DNA of 64,000 nt from Nageia nagi (taxonomy: Eukaryota > Pinophyta). Of the stretch, positions 48,060 to 60,226 are shown piece after piece. Position 1 is the stretch's first letter. Each line of letters begins with the position of its first letter. The translations under genes and the position numbers were made by a program. Location of the stretch: assembly GCA_050084985.1 (NCBI GenBank), contig JBITNC010000001.1, positions 155,124,001 through 155,188,000 on the forward strand. The letters run 5' to 3'. The notes under the pieces are model-generated. The model was not told the origin of the DNA. It saw only the letters and a list, made by a program, of their open reading frames with translations, and did no database searches.

Positions 48060-49070
48060 TATACTTCTATATTAACATAAAAATCAGATTTTTTCATCCT
48101 CTATGATCACCATGATTTTATCCACTTGCTTGTTTGCCTCCATGAGTATTTAGATTTGGAGATTTTCAAAGCTCATACATGACCTCAATAGTTCTTGGAG
48201 CATTACCATCTCCCTCAAAATGCTTACCTTCCCTAGTGGCATTCAATTATCCATACCCTACTTACTTGACTTATTATCCACAAAGTCCTTCAAGCTAATT
48301 TGAGGGATGACCTTTGAGTCTTCCTCAACCTTCACTATCACATTGGTAGCTCACTTGTATACCTACTTCTTCCCATATGAGATTGACTCCTTGTACTTAT
48401 TTTTCATAGGATCTTTCTTTTCATCCTTTCTTGGAGTTAGTAATAGTTCTTCCATATATTTTGATTAGCTTTTCCTTTTTCTTCATGGTTACAAAAAAAT
48501 ATTTAGGATCACCCATCTAGATTATAGGGTACAAACTACATGTTTACATACTAGGAGGAAAAAGCCTTGGTGTACGGTAACCTTAGTTCTTCTACTTTGA
48601 AACTCTTTGGTCACCTTATCTAGCTCATAGCATAGCAAGTGAGGAACATCAATTATTTTTCCCCATCTCATATTGTTTAAGATTAGAAAATTATATCCTA
48701 TTACCCAAGTCATCTTAACATTTAGGTTGAAGCAATTCATTATCATGCTAGCTACCTTCAACAAGGGTTGGGGGTGTGATTTCCTTTTCTTTTTCTTCCC
48801 ACCTTAGCTCCTCACCCTTTTAAAAGAAGTATAGCTTTAAATCTTGAGTATGCTTATATCGCCTGATATTCACCCCCTCATTTCCCAACCCTAAAATATC
48901 CTCCATGAGATCAAGAGAGATTTTCAAGTAAGCATTAATAAAGTTCTAATACCTCACATTTTATAGGTAAGCTTTGATGTCATTGCTTAGGAATAACTTT
49001 AAGGATTTGCCTTAAAATCCCTATGGTCCATCAATTCCTTCTTTACTAACCCTTGAACACCAACTTTATA
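48060..49070 (-). pseudogene. Unrecognised decayed coding region, minus strand
   Basis: One minus-strand region keeps coding character for about 1 kb, with isolated stops. From the right it reads VQGLVKKELMDHRDF (about 49,050), then an open stretch 48,764-48,522 (MLKVASMIMNCFNLNVKMTW and IDVPHLLCYELDKVTKEFQS), then KVEEDSKVIPQISLKDFVDN (about 48,340-48,280) and KVSILREMVMLQELLRSCMS (about 48,230-48,170). No domain is recognised with confidence. The style, mostly TAG or TAA where Gln or Lys would fit, and the setting suggest an accessory or Gag-like frame of a retroelement. It could also be a host gene fragment. Confidence 0.35.
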
Positions 49071-49421
49071 AATAATAATAACATCAATTAATTATTTTAG
49101 AGAGAAAGCTTCAAGTTTTTTAATTAGTTTTATTCCTATTTTTAAATGGATGTTTTTTTGAATTTAAAATCTATTATATAGATAAAGCTACAATGCATTT
49201 CTCATTTAAATCTCATTCAATTTTCAAAGAATAAGGTAAAATGAAAACATTGAGAATATGAAGAAAACACCATTCATAAATAGAATTTTAAATGGTATTT
49301 TTTTAAAATTGGAAAGAGAGTATGTAATATTTGTAGTTTAAAATTTGTAACCTTTTCCTCTTTAGGTCTCTTCAAATTCCAACCATAACAATCAACCAAA
49401 AATCCAACAAGCCTTTCAATC

Positions 49422-49872
49422 CAGAAGATTTGATGAAATCAACCCTTTCTGAATTATTTTCTAGTCTACCAAGATCTCAAGAAGGCACTCACAACATCAA
49501 CACAATAGCATAATAAAATAATCCATTCTCACAAATAACATAAGATATAAAGTGTTTCCTCCCTTATTGGGAGTAAATCAACTAACCAAAATCTTCTTAT
49601 TCTCAAGGACCTCTCTTACAGAATCTCTTCCTATCTCTCTAAATCCTAAACCTATAGCATAGCTTGCTTTCTAATTACATTATGAGAGGAGTTACCTCTC
49701 TATTTATAATATGAAACCCACTCCTAAATTTCCCCTTTTACAAAGGGGTAAGGTTAAATATTTTTTCATATTTATTCCCTTAATGCTTTAAGATATCTAA
49801 AGATAGCTTAAGCATTAAGTGAATTTATATTAAAGAGAAATATTACATAATATTACATTACAAATTTTAACA
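49422..49872 (-). repeat. 3' LTR of element C
   Basis: It resembles the element A LTR along its length. Shared phrases include TTCCTCCCTTATTGGGAGTA, the TATA motif (minus strand TATAAATAGAG, near 49,700) and the end TTTTAACA, with about 450 bp and several gaps. The left border is approximate because its terminal bases are changed. Confidence 0.75.
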
Positions 49873-50149
49873 CTCTCTCTTAATGTAATATTGGGATTGA
49901 ACGTAGAGGAAGAAAGAGAGAATAAGAGATAGTTCTCCTACATAGAGATATAAGTGGAGATGAGAATTTTTACAAAGTTGAAAAATAAGAAATATCTTGA
50001 TTTTAGAGTCACTACTCTACCATTTAACATAATGGTTTATAATACAATCATTAACCATAATTGGTATCACTCTAAAGTGTAGTTGATCAACACTAAGTTG
50101 ACATGTGAGCCTCCATGACCCTAACCACTTGAAGTAAGTAACCTACATT

Positions 50150-50154
50150 CTCGA
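50150..50154. repeat. Target-site duplication CTCGA, left copy (element B)
   Basis: CTCGA at 50,150-50,154 pairs with CTCAA at 59,486-59,490. The single G/A difference in a CG is the change expected from methyl-cytosine decay. Confidence 0.7.
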
Positions 50155-52145
50155 TGTTGAACTATGCATGACACTGAGAGGGGAGGTGAATCAGTGTTTC
50201 AATTTTAAAACTTTAAATCTAAAAACTTTAAATAGTGTATTAGAGAATTAAAACTAAATAGAGAAAGCACACAAAGATAGCAAACACACAACACAAGATA
50301 TAACGAGGTTCACCAATGTGACTACATCCCTAGAAAAGACTGCTTGGACTTCAATCCAAATCCAGCCATTGTAAAGCACTAACTTTACACATAATTTATC
50401 AGCACCAACTAAAAAGATCACCAACCCCTAAAATTTGTAGCACCCATTGCAAGGAGCACCAACTCCACTTGCCAAGCACCCACTTGACAGATTTAATAAG
50501 ATGGAATGAAAGATTGATAACCAGTTACCCAAGACCCGGAATGGTCTAGCTCAAAACTTTTCTCACAAAATATAATCTGAATCATATTCTATTTTCTTTA
50601 TACTCATGCCAATAGCTTTCAATTCATTTGTAATCTAAAACCCCTTTTAATTCATACACATTTGCTTTGGATTCCTGTCTACTAAAAAATGCTCAAAATC
50701 GGATCAAGAAACTGTTGCTCATATCACTGAAAGGGCTACCGTTATTTTTCACCAAGAAAACTCTTCATATTCTGAATCAAAACTTATATAATTTCTCACA
50801 AACATATATAACTTTCAAAACTTATAGAATTATCAATAAAACATTCATTTTTGAGATATCCGTTACTCATACATGCTTCACACACCTCTCAATAACAAAC
50901 TACACTACCAAAACACAAACCCAGAAAAATTTGAATTTATTCAAACTGGTTGAAGATAATACCTTGAATGCACTTAGAACACATGTTCCATGTCCATATG
51001 GCACAAAATGGTATGAAAAATTTCACATAGATGCTGAAATACCTTTCAAAGCTCGAATCTATCTTTTTATCTTCTCCTCTCTTGGTTTTATTTTTTATTT
51101 ATTTTTTTAAAAAAAGTGTCACATGATAAAAGAACTCTTAAGCCTTAAATAGAAGTGCGATAACTGAGATATAAAATAAAAATAAAGAGCATTTTTTTAA
51201 ACCATACACACTATTCCTTTTTGCTTGTCACTTAAAACCATTGTCACCCAAAACTAGAAAATTAAGAAAAAAAGCTCTAACAGCTTTTTTGATGAGCTAT
51301 AACTTCTTACTGAGTGCATGGTTTAACATGAAATTTAGACCACATGTTCTTAATATAAATAAATAAATTTTATCTAAATTTTAAGCTTTAAATCCTCATA
51401 TTTTGCACACAACACTTTTCGCAAAGTGGCCTCTGACATAGATTTCACAGGTATTTTGTTATGCTTGGATTTGTGCAAGTTATAGGTTCTTATAATTCGA
51501 GGCCTCAAATCAAGATGGTTCAAAAGACAAAGTTGTTCATATCATCAAGTTATATGTGTAAAAACTTTGAAATTCTAAATTTGAAGACTTTTAGAGCCCA
51601 AAACAACCAACCTACTATTTCCAAAATTTATGCTCAAACAGTCAAAAAGTTACAGTGGCATTTTGTAGCTTGTACCATTTCTTCCTCGATTATCATCTTG
51701 CTATAAAATTTAGAACACACCTTATTGGTATATATTACTATATATGAGTTAAATTTAAACCTTTTATTCATCACTATTTGCTTGAAATTCAAATTGTATG
51801 AAGCCAATTTTACACAAATTTCTAACTACACCATAATCCACAAGAGTGCCCAAAACTGAACCAACATGAAATTTGATTGTTCCAATGCTTCACACAAGTT
51901 TTTTATCAACCCAAAAACTAATCCAAACCATCTCTCATTATCTTTCACCTTCCATTTGTAATTTGGCCCTCTTGATAACTTTTGGTACCTCATGACAACT
52001 TTTGGTCCCTTTATCGTTTTTGCATTCGACAACTTTGTAGATCTTGTTGATGTTATTTCTTTGACATGTACAACCATATGAACCTTATGCACACTGATCT
52101 CATCATGTTGACAACAATGACAACACTACTGCACCATTCTCAACA
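50155..52145 (-). repeat. 3' LTR of element B
   Basis: 1,991 bp, a direct repeat of 57,496-59,485, starting TGTTGAG on the minus strand and ending CAACA-type sequence. Open frames inside it (for example 50,667-51,110) are non-coding LTR sequence. Confidence 0.92.
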
Positions 52146-52157
52146 ATCTCCCCCTTT
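52146..52157 (-). promoter_or_regulatory. Polypurine tract of element B
   Basis: The minus strand reads AAAGGGGGAGAT directly before TGTTGAG of the 3' LTR. Confidence 0.85.
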
Positions 52158-52362
52158 GGAATTGTTGGCAATACATATGCAAAAACTTGTTACTCTTCTT
52201 CCCCTTTGACAACAAATACAAAGGGGTGTCGTGGACTCCCCTTGAGTCCATATACACAATACTTAGATGTAAATGAGTATACAAAAGAACATAATTATAC
52301 AGGAGTAAAAAGATAAATAAATACAAAATTACTCCCCTTGAGATTATGCGTCCAAAAGCTAG

Positions 52363-55300
52363 TCAATGCTTGGGTAATATCACCACTCCTAATTTCTTTC
52401 GTAGGTACTCAAAAACTTCTTTGGGTAATGGTTTAGTAAATATATCTACTACTTGCTTTGATGTGGGAACAAATTCTAACTTTACCTCTCCTTCTACAAC
52501 CTTTTCCTTCAAAAAATGATATCAAATGGTAATATGTTTTGTTCTTGAATGCATGACTAGATTTTTAGAAATATTGATTGCATTTGTGTTATCACACATA
52601 ATTGAAATAGGCTCAGTGATCTGAATCCCTAGATCTTTTATCATTTGTTTCATCCACATAACCTATGTACAATATGATGTCACTGCTATGTACTCTACTT
52701 CTGCGATGGATAATGATACCGATTCTTATTTCTTACTATGCCAACCGACAAGATTATTACCCAAGTAAAATGCACCACCACTAGTGCTTTTCCTGTCATC
52801 TACACATCCTGCCCAATCTGCATCTAAGAAAGTAATGAGTGTGAAATCATTTTCTTTGGGATACCATAGGCCATAGTCCATTATACCTTTAAGGTACCAA
52901 AAAAATCTATTTTACTGCAGTCACATGTGTTTCCTTTGGACTTGCTTGGAACCATGCAACCATACACACTGCTTGAAGTATGTTAGGTCTGGTAGCTGTC
53001 AAATATAATAGGCTCCCAATCATTGACCTGTACATAGTCTGATCTACTGATGGTGACTTATCATCCTTGCTTAGCTTGTAGCCTATCGTCATAGGAGTGC
53101 TCACAGGCTTGCAATCCTCCATAGTGAACTTTTTCAACATCTCTTTAACATACTTGATTTGTGAAACAAAAATGTCATTCTTTAATTGATTAACTTGTAA
53201 ACCAAAAAAATATGAAAGTTCACCTATCATTGACATTTCAAACTCTGTTTGCATTTGGTTAGCAAAATCTTTGCACATTTCATCTTTGCTACCTCTAAAA
53301 ATAATATCATCTACATAAACAACAATGATAACTTGGTGATTATTTTCAGATTTAATATAGAGATTACTATCCACCATACCCTTTTTAAAACCTTACTGAT
53401 GTAGATATGTATCAAGTCTAGAGTACCATGCTTGGGGTGCTTGTTTTAGACCATAAAGTGCCTTTTTTAATTAGCACGCAAAATCTAGATTCTCACTTAT
53501 CTAAAATCCATTTGGTTGCTCAATATAAACTTTTTCATTAAGATTTCCATTCAAATATGCTGATTTTACATCCATTTGATAAACTTCGAAGTTTTTATAG
53601 ACTGCTAAAGTAAGAAACATACGAATAGCTTCTAATCTAGCAATAGGAGCAAAAGTTTCTTTAAAATTAATACATTCAACTTGAGCATACCCTTTACAAA
53701 CCAATCTTGCTTTGTTTCTTATTATTTTTCCATATTCATTAAGCTTATTGCAAAAAACCCACTTGATGCCAATCATATTTTTATTTTTGGGCCTTGCTAC
53801 CAACTCCCAAGTTTGATTCTTTTCAATTTGGTCTAGTTTATCATCCATTGCTTTGATCCAACTTTCATCCTGACTTACCTCTGCAACATTTTTTGGCTCT
53901 ATGCTTGAGAGAAGAGAATATGTTCTTATTGTTCTTCTTCTTGTTTGAACTTTAGTATCTAGATCTCCAATTATTTGGTCAGTTGGATGATCTTTTTGCC
54001 ATTTACCTATCTTATGTTTTTTATTTTCTTCTATTTCTGAACCACTGTGTGAGTTACTTGAGCCATTCTTTGGTTGATTTTTTGGTTGTTCCTCTACCTC
54101 ATCTGCCTCAATATATTCTAGAAAATTTTCATTATTATCTTTTAGAGGTACTCTTAGTTCATCAATCTTGACATCCGCACTCTCAACAATTTTTCTAAAT
54201 CTTTTATTGTAACATTTGTAAGCCTTGCTTTTTATTGAGTAACCAAGAAATATACCTTCATCTGCTCTATCATCAAACTTACCAAGATTTTCTTCTATCC
54301 TCTTGATGTAGCACTTACTTCCAAATACTTTGAAGTATTTTGCTGATACCTTTTTACTGAACCATAATTCATAGGGTGTCTTATTCTCATGGGGCCTCAA
54401 CATACATCTGTTCTGAATATAAACTACTATCTGGACTGCTTCTTTCCAAAACCTGTCAGCTATATGGCTTTCTGTCAACATTGTTCATGCCATTTCTTGA
54501 ACTGACCTATTTTTTCTTTCTACTACACCATTTTACTGAGGTGTTCTTACTGCTGAAAACTATCTCCTGATACCATACTCATGATAGAATTCATTAAAAT
54601 CATCTAAAATGAATTCACCTCCTTTATCTGATCTTAAACATTTGATTCTTCTTTCAATCTAATTTTCTGCCAAGTTCTTGAAGGTCTTAAATTTTTTAAG
54701 TGCTTCTGACTTATGTTTCAAGAATAGTATCCATGTCATCATAGAATAATCATCTATACATAGCATGAAGTACCTATCCCCATTTAAACTTTGTGTTCTC
54801 ATAGGACTACACAAATCAGTATGAACAAGCTCTAATGGTTTGCTGGAATAGTATTCCTTTGTCTTGAAAGTGGATCTAGTGAGGTTACCCTTTTGGCATG
54901 AAGAAAAAATACTACTTGATGGTTTTTTGATACTTGGTATATCTTGAACTACTATCTTTGAATAAATTTTAACTAAATTATCAAAACTAATGTGTCCAAG
55001 TATCTTATGCCAAAGCCAATCTTCATCCTCCTTTTCGAGTAGACATGATCCATTTGAAGTCTCTGTCAATGTATATAGATTTCTGGATGTCCTTGTACCA
55101 ACTGCAACTAACCTGCCATTGTTTGCTCTTTTGATTTCACATCCATGTTTCTTGAATATTACATCATATCCTCTATCACAAATCTGACTAACACTCAGCA
55201 AGCTATGTTTCAACCCGATCATGAATAATACTTCTTCTGACTTGATCTTTCTATCATTAATCTTAACTATACCTCTACCGATAATCTTTGCTCCATCATT

Positions 55301-57432
55301 ATTGCCAAATTTTACTGATCCCCCTTCATGTTGTTCCAATTTTTCAAATCTTCTTTTATCCTCGGTCATGTGGCTAAAGTAACCACTATCCAGTATCCAA
55401 GGAGCTAGTTTATTCTTTGCTTTAAGAGCTATTTGTACTATTAGAGATTCATTTTCATCTTTTGGTTGCTCCTTCTCTTTCCATATCTTCTTGATACCTA
55501 TTTTAGATTCATGTATTGTCTTTTCCTATTTGTTTTGTTGTACCTATCTTTCTAAAATTTGTCTATTATATCTCATACCTTGTGACTAAAAAGATCTTTA
55601 TTGAAATTGATTTTGAAAAAATGTGCTCCTGCAATTTCTTACAGTATGACCATAGTTGTGACAATTATAACATTCTACAGCATAATCCATCAATGGTGCA
55701 AACATATTTCTACTTGAGAAATTCCTTGGACCTATATTATATTTGCATTCAGATATTCTATGTCCATACCCATTGCACTTAAAATAATAACCAAAAAAGG
55801 ATTGAGTGAACCTAGGTTGTGGACTTTGCCACATTGCAGTATGTGCTGAAAATCTTCTTCTTCTTTGATGTGCGACATGTGTAAATCTATCATTGTCCAT
55901 ATACCTATCATTTCTGGTAGTATTATTTTGTCTTCTATGAAATGGTTGTTCTTGATTAATTGGTTTTTTTCCTCATTGATTTCTGATTTTTTATTTGCAT
56001 CCTTGGAGGTTTATCCTTCTTCAAAATCCAAACCAAATTTAATATTTGGTGCTCTTTGGTTCTATAAGATTTCATTTAGCTTTAAAGATCCTCCCTCAAG
56101 TTTATGATACTCACTAATCTTATGACTCATCTCTTCCAATTGAGGATTCAATCCTGTAATCTCTGCTTTTAATTTGCTGTAGTACTCAACTTTGGTAGTG
56201 ATTTGTTCTTCAAGATTCTTAGTTGTTTTTCGCATTTCTTCCACCTGTACTTTTAAGCTTATAATAACTTCATTTGCATCATCAAGTTTGCGAGAATTTT
56301 TTCAATATTTTTTCTTTTCTATCTCTAATTCTTCTAGAGCTACAATTAATTCTTCTTCCAAATTAACTTCTGCTTCAACTTCTTCTTCATCAATTTCTTC
56401 TAATTTTTGTTTCAATTCTGGTTTTTCTTCTTCAAATGCCATGAAGAGAGCTTCATCAACCTCTTCTTCTAAGTCTTCATTTGAACTGACTTCTGATGAA
56501 CTAATATTTTTGGAAATAAAACTTTTCTTCTTGAAATTACCTTTTCTGAAATTTGATTTTGTCTTCCATCCATTTCTCTCTTTATGTGAACTTTCATCAT
56601 CTTGGTTCTTCTCATTGTGTGGACATTTAGCTGCAAAGTGCCCTACACCTCCATAATTGAAACATTTAAATGGTAATTTTCCTCTATATTTACCTTTTGT
56701 TTCTTTCTTTAACTTACGAACAAAATTCTCTTCTAATTCATCAGATGTCTCTTCTTCATCAGATTCTGGCATTACTTTTATTTTCTTCTTTACTTTGAAA
56801 GTGCCTTCCCTATCAATAGATTTTCCTTTTCCTATTCTCATTTCATAAGCAGTTAGAGAACCATGCATTTCATCCATATTAAAAGTATTTAAATCTTTTG
56901 CTTCTTCTATGGCAAAAACTTTTGAATCAAATCTTTGCAGAAGTGAGCGTAATACCTTTTTCACAATAACTGCATCTTTAATCTTTTCTTCAAGGCCTCT
57001 AATCGCATTGGTTACTTCATTGACCCTTAGCATGTATGCTTCTATGTTTTCATCTTCATTCATCTTTAAACTCTCAAACTGTGCTCGGTGATTTTGAAGC
57101 TTAGCCTCTTTTATCTTTATGTCTCCCTCATGAATGCTTTTTAGTTTATCCCATATTTCTTTTCCTGATTCACAATTCATCACTTTTACTAGCTCACTAT
57201 CTACCAATCTGCACATGATAGCATTTTTACCCTTCGAGTTATTTTCATATGCCTTCTTAGCAGCTGCATCTATAATAGGCGTAGTAGGTGCGGTATAACC
57301 ATTTTTTGTGGCCTCCCAAATCTCATATCCCAAAGCACTAAGATATGTCTGTATTCTGAGTCTCCAAAAAGAATAATTAGTGCCATCAAATAATGGACCT
57401 TTATTTGAAGAAAACCCTTCACCTGAAGTCAT
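52363..57432 (-). pseudogene. Element B gag-pol (copia type), broken
   Basis: It starts at ATG 57,432 (MTSGEGFSSNKGPLFDGTNY, a UBN2-type Gag) with a Gag zinc knuckle near 56.65 kb (CFNYGGVGHFAAKC, second Cys lost). A long coiled coil (about 56.4-56.06 kb) follows, then an intact knuckle CYNCHNYGHTVRNC (about 55.65 kb). The protease has WILDSGYFSHMT (about 55.4 kb, Asp-Ser-Gly kept). Integrase has LWHKILGH, VHTDLCSP, RSDKGGEF and VERKNRS (55.0-54.5 kb). RT is at 53.9-53.0 kb with YVDDIIFRGS. RNase H ends with VDIFTKPLPKEVF and TGA 52,363-52,365. At least ten stops interrupt it, nearly all where Gln or Arg codons would become TAG, TAA or TGA by C to T; a one-base insertion in a T run near 52,907 shifts the frame. 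Confidence 0.92.
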
Positions 57433-57480
57433 TACGACACACCCAAGATCTCCCTAACTGATTAAGCTAAAATAGAAACG

Positions 57481-57495
57481 TGTTCTGATACCAAT
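57481..57495 (-). promoter_or_regulatory. Primer-binding site of element B (initiator tRNA-Met)
   Basis: The minus strand reads ATTGGTATCAGAACA next to the 5' LTR; TGGTATCAGA is the tRNA-Met complement. Confidence 0.85.
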
Positions 57496-59485
57496 TATTG
57501 AACTATGCGTGACACTGAGAGGGGGGGTGAATTAGTGTTTCAATTTTAAAACTTTAAATCTAGAAACTTTAAATAGTGCAGTAGAGAAATAAAACCAAAT
57601 AGAGCAAGCACACCAAGATAGCAAACACATAACACAAGATATAATGAGGTTCACCATTGTGGCTACATCCCCGGAAAAGACTACTTGGACTTCAATCCAA
57701 ATCCATCCATTGTAAAGCACCAACTTTACACATAATTTATCAGTACCAACTGAAAGGAGCACCAACCCCTAAGCTTTGCAGCACCTACTGCAAGGAGCAC
57801 CAACTCCACTTGCCAAGCACCCACTTGATAGATTTAATAAGATGGAATGAAAGATTGATAACCAGTTACCGAAGACCCGGAATGGTCTAGCTCAAAACTT
57901 TTCTCACAAAATACAATTTGAATTATATTTTATTTTCTTTATGCTCATGCCAATAGCTCTTAATTCATCTGTAATCTAAAACCCCTTTTAATTCATATAC
58001 ATTTGCTTTGGATTCTTATCTACTAAAAAATGCTCAAAATCAGATCAAGAAACTGTTGCTCATATCACTGAAAGGGCTACCGTTATTTTTCACCAAGAAA
58101 ACTCCTCATATTCTGAATCAAAACTGATATAATTTCTCACAAACATCTAGAACTTTCAACACTTATAGAATTATCAATAAAACATTCATTTTTGAGATAT
58201 TCGTTACTCATACATGCTTCACACACCTCTCAATAACAAACTACACTACCAAAACACAAACCCAGAAAAATCTGAATTTATTCAAACTGGTTGAAGATAA
58301 TACCTCGAATGCACTTAGAATGTGTGTTCCATATTTGTATGGTACAAAATGGTATGATGAATTTCACATAGATGCCGAAATACCTTTCAAAGCTCGAATC
58401 TATCTTTTTATCTTCTCCTCTCTTGGTTTTATTTTTTATTTTTATTTTTTTTAAAAGTCTCACATGATAAAAGAACTCTTAAGCCTTAAATAGAAGTGCA
58501 ATAACTGAGATATAAAATAAAAGGAAAGAGCATTTTTTCAAACCATACACACTATTCCTTTTTGCTTGTCACTTAAAACCATTGTCGACCAAAACTAGAA
58601 AATTAAGAAAAAAAGCTCTAATAGCTTTTTTGATGAGCTATAACTTCTTACTGAGTGCATGGTTTAATATGAAATTTAGACCACATGTTCTTCATATAAC
58701 TAACTACATTTTACCCAAATTTTAAGCTTTACATCTTTATATTTTGCACACAGCACTTTTCGCAAAGTGGCCTCCAACACAGATTTCATAGGTATTTTGT
58801 TATGCTTGGATTTGTGCAAGTTATAGGTTCTTATAGTTCAAGGCCTCAAATCAAGATGGTTCAAAAGACAAAGTTGTTCATATCATCAAGTTATATGTGT
58901 AAAAACTTTTAAATTCTAAATTTGAAGACTTTTAGAGCCCAAAACAACCAACCTACTATTTCCAAAATTTATGCTCAAACAGTCAAAAAGTTACAGTGGC
59001 ATTTGCAGCTTGTACCATTTCTTCCTTGATTATCATCATGCTATAAAATTTGTACCACATCTTCTTAGTATATATTACTATATATGAGTTAAATTTCAAC
59101 CTCTGATTCATCATTGTTTTCTTGCAATTCAAATTGTACGAAGCCAATTTTACACAAATTTCTAACTGCACCATAATCGACAAGTGTGCCCAAAATTGAA
59201 CCAACATAAAATTTGACTATTCCAATGCTTCATACAAGTTTGTTATCAACCCAAAAACTGATCCAAACCATCTCTTGCTGTCCATCACCTTCCATTTGTA
59301 ATTTGGCCCTCTTGACAACTTTTGGTACCTCATGACAACTTTTGGTCCCTTTATCATTTTTGCATCCGACAACTTTGTAGATCTTGTCGATGTTATTTCT
59401 TTGACACGTGCAACCATATGAACCTTATGCACACTGATCTCATCGTGTTGACAACAATGACAACACTACCGCACCATACTCAACA
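57496..59485 (-). repeat. 5' LTR of element B
   Basis: 1,990 bp. Its inner end reads TATTGAAC where the 3' LTR has TGTTGAAC, a G/A change that alters the terminal CA on the minus strand. The promoter should lie here; no TATA box could be fixed with confidence. Confidence 0.92.
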
Positions 59486-59490
59486 CTCAA
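59486..59490. repeat. Target-site duplication CTCAA, right copy (element B)
   Basis: Four of five bases match CTCGA at 50,150-50,154. Confidence 0.65.
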
Positions 59491-60226
59491 GATGAAACCT
59501 GCAAGCTATAAGTAGCTCATAAACAAGATTAGTTATATGCATATATAAACATTCTATCAATTATAAGATAAATAAACTAAGTAATTTCATCCATAAACTA
59601 ATTAATGATGCACTATAAGACATCACAAATATGCCAAGATAATACTCATAATCACTTGTATATTAGAAAATATGTGTTTATCATCATCAAAAATAGAGCA
59701 TATGCACATACGAATCCCTTACATATGGATAACCAAACAATGCCAAAATGCACATACTATTCCTCATATAGTAATAAAAGAATCCAAAAATGTACTATGA
59801 ATTCCTCACATAAAGTGAACTAACCATAAATATGTACATTAAGATCAACACTATACAACATAATATCCTCCTAGGGATGAAGTTGTCATCACAACATGAA
59901 TTTAAACATCACTCCCCTTTGAAGAAAACTTCGCTAACCATAAGAAACTTTCAAAGTGTGCACAACATAGTTTTTGAATTAGTATAGTGAATAAATCAAG
60001 AGAGTTAAAGGTAGATGAATAAATCTATAGTTATTTCATCAAGAACTTTCTCCTTGATATAATGTTCTTGGATTTATGATGCACTAAGACATCACAAATA
60101 TGCCAAAAAATATAGTAACCTAATGAGAAATGTATAATCAAAGTATACAAATAAAATAAAGTGCTTGATAAATTTATTAAGATGGAAGGAGTTACAATAG
60201 ATATGGACTCAACAAGAATTAAACCT
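59491..60226 (-). other. 3' untranslated segment of element C (right part)
   Basis: It continues the element A homology after the element B insertion (compare GCAAGCTATAAGTAGCTCAT with the sequence near 3,185). Around 59,690-59,840, TCCTCACATAAAGTGAACTAACC resembles one eroded unit of the element A tandem repeat. Confidence 0.6.

Larger units (their letters stand above)
50155..59485 (-). mobile_element. Element B: full-length Ty1-copia retrotransposon, 9.3 kb, nested in element C
   Basis: Minus strand: 5' LTR 57,496-59,485, primer-binding site 57,481-57,495, gag-pol 57,432-52,363, purine tract 52,146-52,157 and 3' LTR 50,155-52,145. The LTRs are about 1.99 kb, unusually long, and differ by perhaps one position in twenty by eye. 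The long LTRs, a Gag with a coiled-coil tail and the KFGLDFEEG phrase fit the SIRE/Maximus type of copia elements, although no envelope-like frame follows pol. Lineage is inferred, not tested. Confidence 0.92.

Noticed and set aside
50667-51110. 147-codon open frame as a gene
   Set aside because: It lies wholly inside the 3' LTR of element B and is not kept intact in the matching 5' LTR.
53983-54171. Plus-strand open frames within element B
   Set aside because: Antisense shadows of the integrase-RT region.
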